Assembly (NCBI GenBank): GCA_030581615.1 | Contig: JAKTTT010000014.1 | Location: 310,001-374,000, forward strand | Direction: 5' to 3' | Length of the DNA stretch: 64,000 bases | Origin: Alloascoidea africana | Lineage: Eukaryota > Ascomycota > Alloascoideomycetes > Alloascoideales > Alloascoideaceae | In this document: piece after piece, positions 54,462 through 64,000 of the stretch | How the letters are laid out: each line of letters starts with the position of its first letter | Numbering within the stretch: position 1 is the first letter of the stretch | Position numbers and translations under genes: made by a program | The notes under the pieces: generated by a model | Seen by the model: only the letters and a program-made list of their open reading frames with translations | Told to the model about the DNA's origin: nothing | The model's database searches: none

Positions 54462-57113
54462 TGTGTGTATATGTTGAAGCAACGAGCGCTAGGAAGAGGA
54501 TATACAGAGCAAGAATGGGGAAGAGAACAACGGCCTTTGGCTTTTAAATACGAGCACGCTGGGCCCAACCGCGAGCACCGGCTGTGGACGGCTTCTTGCA
54601 ACAATAGGCGGTACTCGGCGGGACTCCAGGTTCTGGTAGATGGTTTTTGAACCTTGATATCGAGCTTTTGCTCTCTGGCGTGCGCTCTGGCGTGACACGC
54701 CAGACGGGCCAGAGCCACTGCCCGCTGCCGCCGTCCCACGACGAGAGCTACTTAGGCTAGCGGCCTGCAATTGCCGGATCCTCATCCGTCTGGGCCAAAT
54801 TTCGACAAGAATTGTGGAAAATCTGAAGGCGAGAGCTCACAAAATGGATGAGCAAGATCTTTCTATTTTGCACAGACACGGGATCTCCTTCGATAGCCGT
54901 TCCTGTCAGTGGACGCACCCGAGCGAATGCGGTAGTAAATACTCGAAACAGGCAAAGCCTCCTGCAGGATTTCCCGTTTGGGCATCTCCGGCTCAAGTGC
55001 CGTTGTCGTCGTTTTTTCAATTCTGATCAGACGAGCTCAGCGGGCACTTCTACAAGTGGAGCAAAAGTTGGAATTCTGGTCTTTTTGTTAGGTGAAACCA
55101 CTCTATTGTGTTTTTCTCCAGTAAACAATAACAAAAAACTTTAAAACGTGAACCCTCAAAGAGAGTTTATGATGGTTGTCGCCTGATAGTAAACAAATGG
55201 TAAATGTCCCAAAGTAATTGACGCGGAGATCATTCCTAGGGAATGAGAACGGAAAAAAGTATAGAAAAATTGCCTCCGTTTTCACACGGCTCTCGGAGGC
55301 ATTTCTAATTTGCTTCAACCTACGTCTATCTGCTTTTGCATAGAATGCCCCATTGTGGAATCTTTCTGAGGATGCTACTCTCCATGGAGTTTGACAAAGG
55401 GCATCGGTCATGTTTCATGACCTAGTTTTTTTTTTCGTCTCCAACAATTGCACAAGATAAGCCAGTGGTACTCTTGGAGTCAGTTACAAGCGTTTCTTTT
55501 TGCGGCTATCCAAGGATATTTCAGAACTTAAAGATTGGATGATATGGAAACCTTAGTTGACGTGTGCTGTACCACTCTTCAGCAAATCAATACCAACAGT
55601 GGTGGGTAGAGTCAGTAACAAGCTTGGAAATTTTGTTTCTAGTTATTGGTAAAACCGATTCGAAGCGGAGATTTCTACGTGGCAGGTGAAATGATGGAAA
55701 ATTAGTCCGGTATTTGGCATTGAGGAGGTAAGAAAAACGATTCAAAAATTACGACCAATTTAGCCGCTGAATTCTTTAATGGGTATATATATATCAAGGA
55801 GGTGATAACTTGCCACTAAACTGAACAACCTCCAGGGGCCTGTTGCACGAATCAAGACCAGAAACCAACTTCACATTCTAAACTGCAATTGGCAAAACAT
55901 CCATGTAGTGCACTATATTGTTTTTATCTTATCATGAATCAGTGACCTGGCTGGTGCTTCTCGACATTGTCTTACACCAGCACTACTACTACCTCTCACT
56001 ATAGCGAGATAACACTCCACTTTACTTTATCAATCTCTCTAGGGTGAAAAATACCCAGACAACAAACGAAAAAATACGCTATGATGAATAGGTGCCCTTT
56101 CGATAGGCCCTTCTAACTAAATAGGAGAGTAATTTCTAGTCTAGAACATAGAAACGGCTAAAGATAACGTGAGAGTGAATAATTCAGATTCAACGGCCTA
56201 CCTCTTCCCAAGTTCAACAAAAATGCTGCTCGCAAAAGCTTATCAATCTACCGAACAAGATCCAAAGGAATACTTGCAGCACAAGCCTGGGACGTAAAAC
56301 CAAATCTATTCCTCTTGCAGAATCGATCAGTACGATCTCGATGCAAAACAGGTACACCAACAAAGAGCATGACTCAAGGCCATTCATCCACTGGTGGCTA
56401 CGGATCTGGATCTGCTAGAGGCAGAAAACTATCCGCCACAGACGATACACAGCCCCAATCAAAGCACTCACGGGATTTTTAACCCTGGTCATTCGTGGGT
56501 CACAGAAGCAACGGTGTGGTCTTGTAGTACAAACAAACACACCGGGATGACTTCCCCGTTGTACTCAGGGAGCTTGTAAACTCTAGGAATTCCTTCATTC
56601 CAGGTTGGTCATAGGAAAAGCGATGAAACGAATGATTCTTAGATTACAGTTGTATTTTTTTTTTTTTTTGATGGCGTTCAGCATTCCTTAATTTATCCCT
56701 GTTCTCATTGACCATGTCATATCCACTTTCGTGGTTTTAGGGCTTTGGAAAGTTCAGAAGAGTATTGTACTTGGGACAAAAAAGATCTATTTGGACTGGA
56801 GTACTAACAAAATGTGAGGTTTATTATATGGCAATGCTCTAAATGCGAATAGCCAAGGCAAAAAAAGCGAATAAAATAGAACAAAATACAGGAGCCACCT
56901 ACTGATTCCCATAGTATACATACTTAATACAATAATAATAAACGGAGCAAAGAAAATAGAACCGTTGTTGAGCTTAACGGTGAGCGAAAAAAAAAACGGT
57001 TACAGCACATCTTGCGGGACAGGAACAAACTTGTTCAAAAGATGTCAAAACAGTAGTAGCATTGCCATGCCAGTTTTATTATCATAGCCTCCATACTTGT
57101 CTCATGCTCATGC
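54462..57113. other. 2.65 kb intergenic between the decarboxylase and CRZ1
   Basis: The left end is the decarboxylase promoter, with a TATTTAAAA-like site at 54,543-54,551 and a GC-rich patch (about 54,550-54,780). The right end is the 3' flank of CRZ1. Frames of about 60-100 codons overlap on both strands and show no motif. A TATATATATA run lies at 55,785-55,794. Confidence 0.5.
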
Positions 57114-59431
57114 TCATGCTACGTGCTTACTGTTCTTTTGTAATTTCTCTACTTCTTTTGCCTTGCCTGTTTCCCTTTTAAGAAAGCCTGTTCTTTTCTG
57201 TTGTTCCTGTCTCATCACGTCCGCTGGTTCCAACTTGTGATATTCTTCATTTTCAGCCATTAGCGCATCCAGTTTTTTCAAAGCTTCCTCAGGGGTATCT
57301 ACGCCAACATCACGTAATAATGGCTTAATACACCCCCATCCTCCAAAAGTCTTAAAATGCCTGGAAAGAGCATCCGCTCTTGCAAATTTCCTCCCGCATC
57401 CCCATTCAGTAACACCATCCGAAAGTGTCCCTCCACACGAATATTTTTTCACCCCAGAATGAAGAAGCTCATGCCTTTTCTTATCGTGCATTCTGGCAAA
57501 GCTCTTGTTACATATAGAACATTTAAAAGGTCGTGTAGTCATATGTGTGTTCATGTGAGATTGTAAATTATAAGGACGCGAAAAAACCTTTGAGCAAATC
57601 GGACATATGTACTCTTTCACTTGTTTTGTTTTCTCTTTGGGTTGTTCCCCCGGCTTTGGTTTTGAAGATCTTCGTATCTTTGAGACATTTAGCGACGATG
57701 ATGAAGTCGCAGACGTACCATGTGTGGATATAGATGGAGCTTGGGCAGTTAGTAATGATGGTGTGCTGGACAGTGCGCTAGTACTCGAAGTGGATGCTGG
57801 AATTGTACGCGATCGACGAAGATTGCTTATGGAATCTAGAGACACGCTTTGCATACCCCCAGATAATGAAGGAGTCCTGGCAGATTTTGATCGTGATACA
57901 GATAGTAACGAAGAGTTTGGTGTTTTCTTTGTCTCATTACCTTTCAGCTCTTTTACCGCGCTATGTCGGGGCGATAGTACAATTGAATTTTGTGACCCAA
58001 AACCGTCTTTCCCCAGAGAATAGGTTTTTGACCTTGAATCGTAATACCGATCTAGCTGTTTGCGTTTTGGTAAATGATTGCTTGAGCTGGTTGTAGCTCC
58101 TAAAGATTCTGCAATATCGCCAAAGCCATTCAGACCTGTAAATGAAAAATCATCATTATGTGCAGATTCATAGCCTTCATATTTAGGCGCCTCATCCATT
58201 AATTCCGGTAGCATTAAATCCATATCCAGTTCTCCTGGAAGTTCAATACTGGGAATCGGATCAGATGTAGAAAATTCAGTATCGAAATGTTCGATATCCT
58301 TAAAGTCGAACAGCTCTCCCCGATTTTCATTTCCTACTATGGCAAGATCGCTTTGAACGGATAAAATCGATGGCGATCTTGAGGACCTAGACGACCGACG
58401 CGTACTCCATGGACTTGGATAATTCGTATTTGCCTTAACATTGGGGCTAAGCCTATCTGCTTGAAGTAATGCGGATGAGGATAGATCTGTGCCTTCGTCA
58501 TAATCACCAAACTTTCCAGAAGCAGTTGTTTGTTGTTTGTCATAAATGTCTCCAAGATAAAGAGACATTTCATTATTTGGGAGTAATTGCCGTTCATTTT
58601 TTAATCCCAAACTCACATCGAGGTTTGGACTAAAATTGAAAGGAGATGGGAATGAGGACAACAGTCTTGTTGAGCCTTGTACACATCGATTGAGAGGATC
58701 AGATGGAGATGAAGGAGAAATGCTAAAATCAGGTGTATGAAGTAAAACATTCCTGTCTGTATCTGCCATAAGACTGTAGCTTGAATCAACAGATGTCACT
58801 GAAGGGTCATAATACGGGCTGTAGGCTCCACCACCAAGCATGCTACTGGTGCTTGCGGAATCACTGAGAAGGCTGTCCATAGCGCTTCCCGAGCTCTTTC
58901 TGGAATGAGGTACTAGCAGTTGATTTGATAGAGAACGGTAGTGTGAGTCGGTTATAGGACGATTTGATAATGCTGTTTCATAATCCATATCATTGTCTAA
59001 TGGTGAAACTTGTAGAGTTGGGTATTGTACCTGTGGTGTGGAGTTTGAGCGTCCACTTGTTGAAACTCTCAAATCCGTTGCATCTTGCAATCCAACCTTT
59101 ATCGTTGGGGTCCTGGCAGACTGAAAATATTCCGTCCAGTTAGTTAAAAATCACAAAAAAGGTGCAGAACTTGCCTACTCACCTGTCGTTGATGTTGTGT
59201 GCCTGAAGATGCATCGTAATTCTCAATTCTGATTCCTGGAAGACCACTGTAAACCTTTGAATCCATCGAAGGGTTTCGAGCATGTTTATGTGCCAGAGAC
59301 TCGACGCCGGAAACATGATCATCTTTTGAACTTGCAAATGCCAGTGATGAAGAGGACAGAGATGGAGAGCTGCCAAGCGAATATGGAAATCGTGAATGCT
59401 CGTCTACCCGCTTTCTCCTTCCGCCAGACAT
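57114..59431 (-). CDS. CRZ1: Calcineurin-responsive zinc-finger transcription factor Crz1
   Basis: Crz1 enters the nucleus when calcineurin dephosphorylates it and drives calcium and stress genes. Exons 59431-59183 and 59120-57114 give 751 aa. The 62-bp intron has GTGAGT, TTTTTAACTAAC and TTTTCAG. Fingers at about 587-677: [46 protein letters not shown], then [32 protein letters not shown], the Crz1-specific third finger. The rest is Ser-rich and disordered, fitting a phosphoregulated factor. Two candidate calcineurin docking sites are visible: PGIRIE (65-70, PxIxIT-like) and LLVP (151-154, LxVP). A conserved C-terminal helix ([14 protein letters not shown]) follows the fingers. The second exon alone has no good ATG at its start, so the first exon is needed. 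Confidence 0.94.
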
Positions 59432-60381
59432 TATATGTTTCGTCTTTTGACGTGAGACCCGAAAGAGTCGAATATCCTCTCTTTAATCCGAACCAGCTAT
59501 GTTGAAGATATAGATATGTATTCGAAAACCGCCGGTTATTTCGCCTGGCTGAAATTGCTGGGCCTTCGGTTGGTGTTCAGGAGCACTGCCTCCTTTTGTA
59601 GGTATGTTGGGAAAACACCAAAGAGCGCTGTATTTGAGGTTGTCTGCTCGCACGCTGTCTATGGCAACAGCACTGGATCCGGATAGAGTCGATCGAACTG
59701 GCAAAGACAATGAAAGGCTCGCTAATCTTCGAAACAGGGTGAGTATGGAATAGAGAAGGTTCCCAGCTCTTCTGTGCGCATCTCTTTTGGCGTGCCAGTC
59801 CCCGATGACTAAGCCGCCAGTCAGCGCCAAGGCCGCGTCTCATCGCACAGCCCAAAACGGCATGTTCACTTTCGGGAAAAGGTGATGGATTCCTATGGTA
59901 GAATAAGTATATAATCCTCAGATGTGGGTTAGAAACATGCCGGGTGAAGATGAAAAGATGAAGAAGAATGTTTAGGACCAAAAACTAAGAAACAGTCAAA
60001 TGATGAGTGCGACGACTTTTTATACCTTGAGAAAACAAAACAAAACACAAGAAAACAGCTTGAGATGATGAAATACGAAGACAAAAACCAAGATGTGCAA
60101 AGACAAGTGCAAACAAAAACAAACTAATACCCCGGGTCCGATTCATGAGTTCGATCGACAGCTTTTAGCCTTTTAATAGCTCTGCTATTAAAACCTTACT
60201 TCCAAAAAACAAGTAAAAAAATTATGACAATTCCAAAGCCGAAAAGTATTTCTCTTCATTTCTCCCGAGAATGGATGGCAATCTGAAAGGAGGCAAGTAT
60301 CTTTAGTCTATCCCATTTATAATCCCAGTAAAGCAAAACATATCTCTTCGCTCAACTCTCCCCCTCCCCAGTTGTCACCAC
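59432..60381. other. Intergenic between CRZ1 (5' side) and KIN1/2 (3' side)
   Basis: About 950 bp with the CRZ1 promoter and the 3' end of the kinase gene. A 134-codon minus frame (59,577-59,981) has no recognisable motif. A GTATATAAT site lies near 59,907-59,915. Nothing else is supported. Confidence 0.5.
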
Positions 60382-63300
60382 TTATAGATTCAATTCATTC
60401 AAGATCTTTCCTGCCAATTCCTTGTACATCCAAGTATTTCCCATAATCTTCTTGAATTGAACCCCAAATAGATTCACCAATGGTACCTTGACAATATGAA
60501 CCTCGAATTGAAGTGGGGTCCGCGTGCGTGGCAAGGGCGGCAACGGTGGCACAGGAACCATAGCCTGTTGTTGCTTCTCGCTAAGGCTACTCTGTTGGCT
60601 TGCGTTGTTGTGAAAGTGATGAGATTGCTGATGACGGCGCATCATTCTATAATCAAAATGCGAACCAAGCATATCAGAGCCGCCAACTCCTCCCATTGAT
60701 TCAATAGATTGCTCGGATTCATAAGGGAACGAAGAATAATTCTCTGGAGAGGATGGTACTACTCCACCTTGAGACGGGTTTCTGTTCCTCCTATACTGCG
60801 AGAAAATTCCTGATCCAATAGAAAACTTGCGTCTATGAGAAAGCGATGGGGTTCTCAATATGCCACTTCCACCTCCTCCATGATGTTGTTGCTCATCGTC
60901 AGTTATCGCTGTTGAAGACGTAGTATTTACAGTACTGGTCACGGAGGGGAGATGTTGGGGTTGTTGAACAACAACGCCTCTACCTTGTTCTCCTTGAGGA
61001 GGAGTCAAATCAAGAACGCCATCTCGGAGGAAAGGGGCATGCGTACAGTTGAATCCACCTTTAACTTCCTTAAACTCGACACCCAGCTGAGTGAGCACAC
61101 GTATAATGTCAGATCTGATAACCACAAGCGGTTTAGTTGATGTTGTCTGAACGCTGAAAAATCCCTTGAAAAACACCTGTTTGGGATATTCAATAGAAGG
61201 CATGGGCTCATTAGTTGCTGCTGAGTTGGTTGGTTTGGCCGAAACAACAGCTGTTGGTATAGTCGCACTATTTGCAATCGAACTAGAAATGCTAGGAATA
61301 CTCTCTTTCTGAGAAATTCCTGCCCGTTCACCTTCAACCGAGTCGGTATAACTCTCTCCTCCAGAAAGTGGAATTGGAGAGCCCGTTGGTTGCTGATTTC
61401 TCTTGAAAAGGAAAGAGTCTTTCCGAGCATGGCTAACAGATTTGGCTCGAGCTGCTGGGTGGAGCTGGCGCACTGGTGTCGTAGAAGCCGATGCTGAAGC
61501 AGTAGCACCAATTGGTTTGTAGTATGGCTGATGCGACTGCTGTTGTTGTTGTTGCTGCGGCTGCTGTTGCTGGACTATCTGATAAGCATGCTGTTGAGAA
61601 ATGTTTGGATTCATAGAATGCGATCTGGAATGGAATCTTGCAGGCTGTTTCTCCATGCTTCTTCTTGGAATAGATGCATTCTGTTGTTCACTACTAACCA
61701 TTCTCGGATCGCTACCAGGAATTCTAAGGCTAGGCTCCCGAGAAGTGGAAGAGCGCATTGCGCCGGGTTGTGTCTGAGATTGAGTTCTAGGCTGGGTCAA
61801 ACTAGCGGTAGTGGTTGAGCTTCCACCGCCATGGTGTCTACTGGCAAGACTCATCTCGTCGCCTGTATCAGCATTGCTGGCTAGACCGTTATCCATGTAC
61901 TTGGGGACAGGAATGACATCTGGCAATTGGGGAACCGGAGGCAAAGGTGAAGTAGGAATGTACTTTCTTGTGGACCTTGTTGGTGTCGTGAGTCCATCAA
62001 AAGAAGTGTCCTTAGTTGCAGAGGGAGAAGTGGCGTTTGTTGTTGATGCATAACTAGAATATGAAGCAGAAGAGGTTGAAATATCCTTTGGCTTTCTTCT
62101 GCCACTAAGCCTACGGAATATAGATCCGATTGAAGACGAGCCGGTGTTTGAAACGCCGACTGAATGCGAATGGCGATGATGATAACGATTTTCTGATGCA
62201 GTGGTTGCTGGTGTTTCCGTTTTAGAAGATTGTGAGATTGTTGGGGAGAGTGAAATTGATTGGTAACCTTGAGGCTTCTCCTGAGGTTGAGGTGAACCTG
62301 AGTAAAATCTAGGAGAAGGCTGTTGAGTTTCAGGGACTTGAGCCTGTGGTTGTTCAGGAGACGACTCAGTAACAGAACTAAAAGGAACGTGAACTGCTTG
62401 AGGGTTATAGTCCAATGCGCCCTGAGTTCTGGCACGAGCTCTAGTGACAGGTGCACGACGGCTTGGCTGGCGTGAAGGTGTATTTCCAGTAAGCCCGCTT
62501 GCATTTGAATCTTTTGCTAGTCGTGGAGGTGATGAAATGACAAACTCTGGTGGGGCAGTAATAGGAGCAGTCATTGCTCCAGAACTGGAGCCAGTATTGG
62601 TTCTGGTATCCGTAATGGTAGGAGCAGTCTTCTGAGGTTGAGCTCTATTTGCAAATGAAGTCTCTCTGGGGATGTTCTGGAGATGAGATTCATCGTGAGC
62701 TGTAGAAGGCAAGGGAGAAATTGTAGAAGATCTCTCTGTTCCGTTATAGCCATTTCCAGGAGTAATGCTGGCGGGTGGATGAGACAATTCTGAAGGAGTT
62801 TTGGCAACAGAAGGCTCAGTACTGGCAGTTTTAATGGGTGAGGTTTCAGAAACCTTTCTGGCTTCGTTCACTCTTTCAACACTCTTGACAGGTTTAGCTG
62901 CTTCTAGCTCAGCCTTCTTGAGTTCTTCAGATCTCTCCTGTTCTTCTTTTCTTGCCTGGCTCTCCAATCTTTCCTTTCGCTCACGTTCTTGGCTCTCACG
63001 AACAAGATAGTATATAGAAATTAGAGGATGATACGCCGAAGTAGGGTCGGGCAATTTGGATATGGACAAAGAAGAAGAACTGGAAACGGGAGATCCAGAA
63101 TGGTTCATATTGTTAGTTGAAGTTGTTGTTTCAATGGCATCTGATCCAAACTCCAACATTTGATCCATGTTCATCACTACTGAAGATGACCCATTACAAG
63201 TGCTACTCGTGTTTGGACTTTCTCCTCTGGTTCTTCGATACAACTCTCCAAACTGAGGTTTCTTGGATCTCGATTCGTGAAGCTGTTGTTCGGAAAGCTG

Positions 63301-64000
63301 TCTCTGATATTGCCAGTTCTGGACACATCTAAGATATTCTGGGTCCGACAAAATTGCAGTAAGATCGTTCTTGATTTTCTCTTCAGAACCAAAATTGAAA
63401 CCAGTCATTCCACGAATAACTTCCGTCTCAAGAGGCAAAGTCAACGGTTCTCTCTCCGGGATAAACGAATCTGGAGGACCGTCATAACCACTATTGATCC
63501 AAGGGTGATTCATAACCTCCTGTAAAGTAGCTCTCGACTTTCTATCAACAACCAGCATTCTACTAAGGATAGAAACGCATTCAATTGATAGAAACTTGGG
63601 ATATTCCACTTTGCCAGCTTTGATCTTAGAATGGAGAACGGGCACGCTCTGGTCGTCAAAAGGCACTTTACCGCAGACAAGCACAAACAGGACAACTCCA
63701 AAACTCCAAACATCAACTTCCGGCCCGGTGTAGGGCTGAGCTGATAACAATTCAGGAGCAGCAAAATACAAACTGCCACAAAACGTTTTGAGCAAAGAGC
63801 TGGGGACAAACAAATTTGACAAGCCAAAATCGATAATCTTTATGTCCCCATTCTTATTGATCAGTATATTTTCAATTTTCAGATCCCGATGCACGATAGA
63901 ATGATGATGGCAGTAGTTTAACGCGCTTGCGATGCTTCTTGCAAACTTTCTTGCTTGTTTTTCTTTTAAAGATCCATGGCTCACAATGTAATCTAGCATT
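60382..64000 (-). CDS. KIN1: KIN1/KIN2-type (MARK/Par-1 family) protein kinase, 5' end outside the window
   Basis: Membrane-associated Ser/Thr kinase of polarised growth, exocytosis and ER-stress signalling in yeast. At least 1,205 residues are present; the gene runs off the right edge, so the glycine loop and ATP lysine lie outside. Visible: IVHRDLKIENILI, DFGLS, TFCGSLYFAAPE (activation loop with the family Thr), GPEVDVWSFGV, HPWI. After a short conserved post-kinase segment (GFNFGSEEKIKNDLTAIL) come about 800 residues of Ser/Thr/Pro/Gln-rich sequence with a Glu/Arg coiled coil (RESQERERKERLESQ) and Gln runs. The last part is the KA1 domain, which binds acidic phospholipids: VFFKGFFSVQTTSTKPL, GVEFKEVKGGFNCTHAP, FEVHIVKVPLVNLFGVQFKKI and TWMYKELAGKILNEL at the very end. 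Fungi other than S. cerevisiae usually have one such gene. Confidence 0.93.
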   Translation of the reverse strand, partial: MLDYIVSHGSLKEKQARKFARSIASALNYCHHHSIVHRDLKIENILINKNGDIKIIDFGLSNLFVPSSLLKTFCGSLYFAAPELLSAQPYTGPEVDVWSFGVVLFVLVCGKVPFDDQSVPVLHSKIKAGKVEYPKFLSIECVSILSRMLVVDRKSRATLQEVMNHPWINSGYDGPPDSFIPEREPLTLPLETEVIRGMTGFNFGSEEKIKNDLTAILSDPEYLRCVQNWQYQRQLSEQQLHESRSKKPQFGELYRRTRGESPNTSSTCNGSSSVVMNMDQMLEFGSDAIETTTSTNNMNHSGSPVSSSSSLSISKLPDPTSAYHPLISIYYLVRESQERERKERLESQARKEEQERSEELKKAELEAAKPVKSVERVNEARKVSETSPIKTASTEPSVAKTPSELSHPPASITPGNGYNGTERSSTISPLPSTAHDESHLQNIPRETSFANRAQPQKTAPTITDTRTNTGSSSGAMTAPITAPPEFVISSPPRLAKDSNASGLTGNTPSRQPSRRAPVTRARARTQGALDYNPQAVHVPFSSVTESSPEQPQAQVPETQQPSPRFYSGSPQPQEKPQGYQSISLSPTISQSSKTETPATTASENRYHHRHSHSVGVSNTGSSSIGSIFRRLSGRRKPKDISTSSASYSSYASTTNATSPSATKDTSFDGLTTPTRSTRKYIPTSPLPPVPQLPDVIPVPKYMDNGLASNADTGDEMSLASRHHGGGSSTTTASLTQPRTQSQTQPGAMRSSTSREPSLRIPGSDPRMVSSEQQNASIPRRSMEKQPARFHSRSHSMNPNISQQHAYQIVQQQQPQQQQQQQSHQPYYKPIGATASASASTTPVRQLHPAARAKSVSHARKDSFLFKRNQQPTGSPIPLSGGESYTDSVEGERAGISQKESIPSISSSIANSATIPTAVVSAKPTNSAATNEPMPSIEYPKQVFFKGFFSVQTTSTKPLVVIRSDIIRVLTQLGVEFKEVKGGFNCTHAPFLRDGVLDLTPPQGEQGRGVVVQQPQHLPSVTSTVNTTSSTAITDDEQQHHGGGGSGILRTPSLSHRRKFSIGSGIFSQYRRNRNPSQGGVVPSSPENYSSFPYESEQSIESMGGVGGSDMLGSHFDYRMMRRHQQSHHFHNNASQQSSLSEKQQQAMVPVPPLPPLPRTRTPLQFEVHIVKVPLVNLFGVQFKKIMGNTWMYKELAGKILNELNL

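Noticed and set aside
55659-55700. Possible tRNA B-box (CGATTCGAAGC)
   Set aside because: No matching A-box or cloverleaf can be formed around it. No tRNA gene was found anywhere in the window.
59577-59981. A 134-codon minus frame upstream of CRZ1
   Set aside because: No motif and promoter position; its His/Arg/Ser-rich composition looks random.
1-64000. Transposons, viral relics, LTRs or toxin genes
   Set aside because: I looked for reverse transcriptase, integrase, transposase and capsid-like motifs and for long terminal repeats, and saw none. Subtle or very old copies would need a search I cannot run.

Overview
The window is a 64 kb piece of nuclear chromosome from an ascomycete, most likely an early-branching budding yeast or yeast-like fungus (Saccharomycotina). 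The reasons are short introns with TACTAAC-like branch points, AT-rich intergenic DNA, many budding-yeast-type genes (APE4, CYC2, MSW1, CIA1, a TFC6-like gene, CRZ1, KIN1/KIN2, a SED1-type wall protein), and genes that Saccharomyces lacks but filamentous ascomycetes keep: a velvet factor of the VelB type, ribosomal protein eL28, and a TEA-domain factor that still carries a TEAD-like C-terminal domain. A Dipodascaceae/Trichomonascaceae-like lineage would fit, but this is inference from gene content only. No rRNA, tRNA, transposon, viral relic or CRISPR-like array was recognised.

Layout: 0-4.7 kb gene-poor; 4.7-6.7 OTU1-like deubiquitinase (-) with a huge Gln/Ala/Ser/Pro linker; 6.7-12 gene-poor; 12-13.2 AGC-like kinase 1 (+); 13.6-15.1 APE4 (-), divergent from a six-exon TFC6-like gene (+, 15.3-17.5); 17.7-19.5 DHA2 drug/H+ antiporter (-); 19.5-25.5 a 6 kb gene desert; 25.5-26.9 AGC-like kinase 2 (-); 27.4-32.7 a compact block MSW1(-) / VelB(+) / CYC2(-) / CIA1(+); 33.6-34.6 p24 cargo receptor (-); 36.6-37.5 aquaporin (+); 38.7-41.5 TEC1/AbaA TEA factor (-); 44.4-45.5 AGC-like kinase 3 (+); 46.2-46.8 eL28 (-); 46.8-51.3 gene-poor; 51.3-52.3 SED1-like GPI wall protein (+); 52.7-54.5 pyruvate decarboxylase-like enzyme (-); 57.1-59.4 CRZ1 (-); 60.4-64.0 KIN1/KIN2 kinase (-, N-terminus off the window).

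Three things stand out. First, three divergent AGC-like kinases, two of them a clear sister pair with DYG in place of DFG, lie scattered beside the gene-poor stretches and look like a lineage-specific family. Second, a GC-rich ridge peaks over the VelB gene and fades inside both neighbours; it holds a 32-bp perfect GC palindrome in coding DNA and an inverted repeat around the VelB TATA box. Third, two of the eleven inferred introns are GC-AG with the same GCAAGT donor.

Functionally the window mixes housekeeping genes (translation, Fe-S assembly, cytochrome c maturation, Pol III transcription, ER-Golgi traffic, vacuolar/cytosolic peptidase) with developmental and stress regulators (VelB, TEC1/AbaA, CRZ1, KIN1/2, the kinase trio) and surface or membrane proteins (SED1-like, aquaporin, DHA2 transporter). 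No operon-like metabolic cluster is visible. Intron coordinates were worked out by reading splice signals and keeping frame and family motifs; no transcript data were available.
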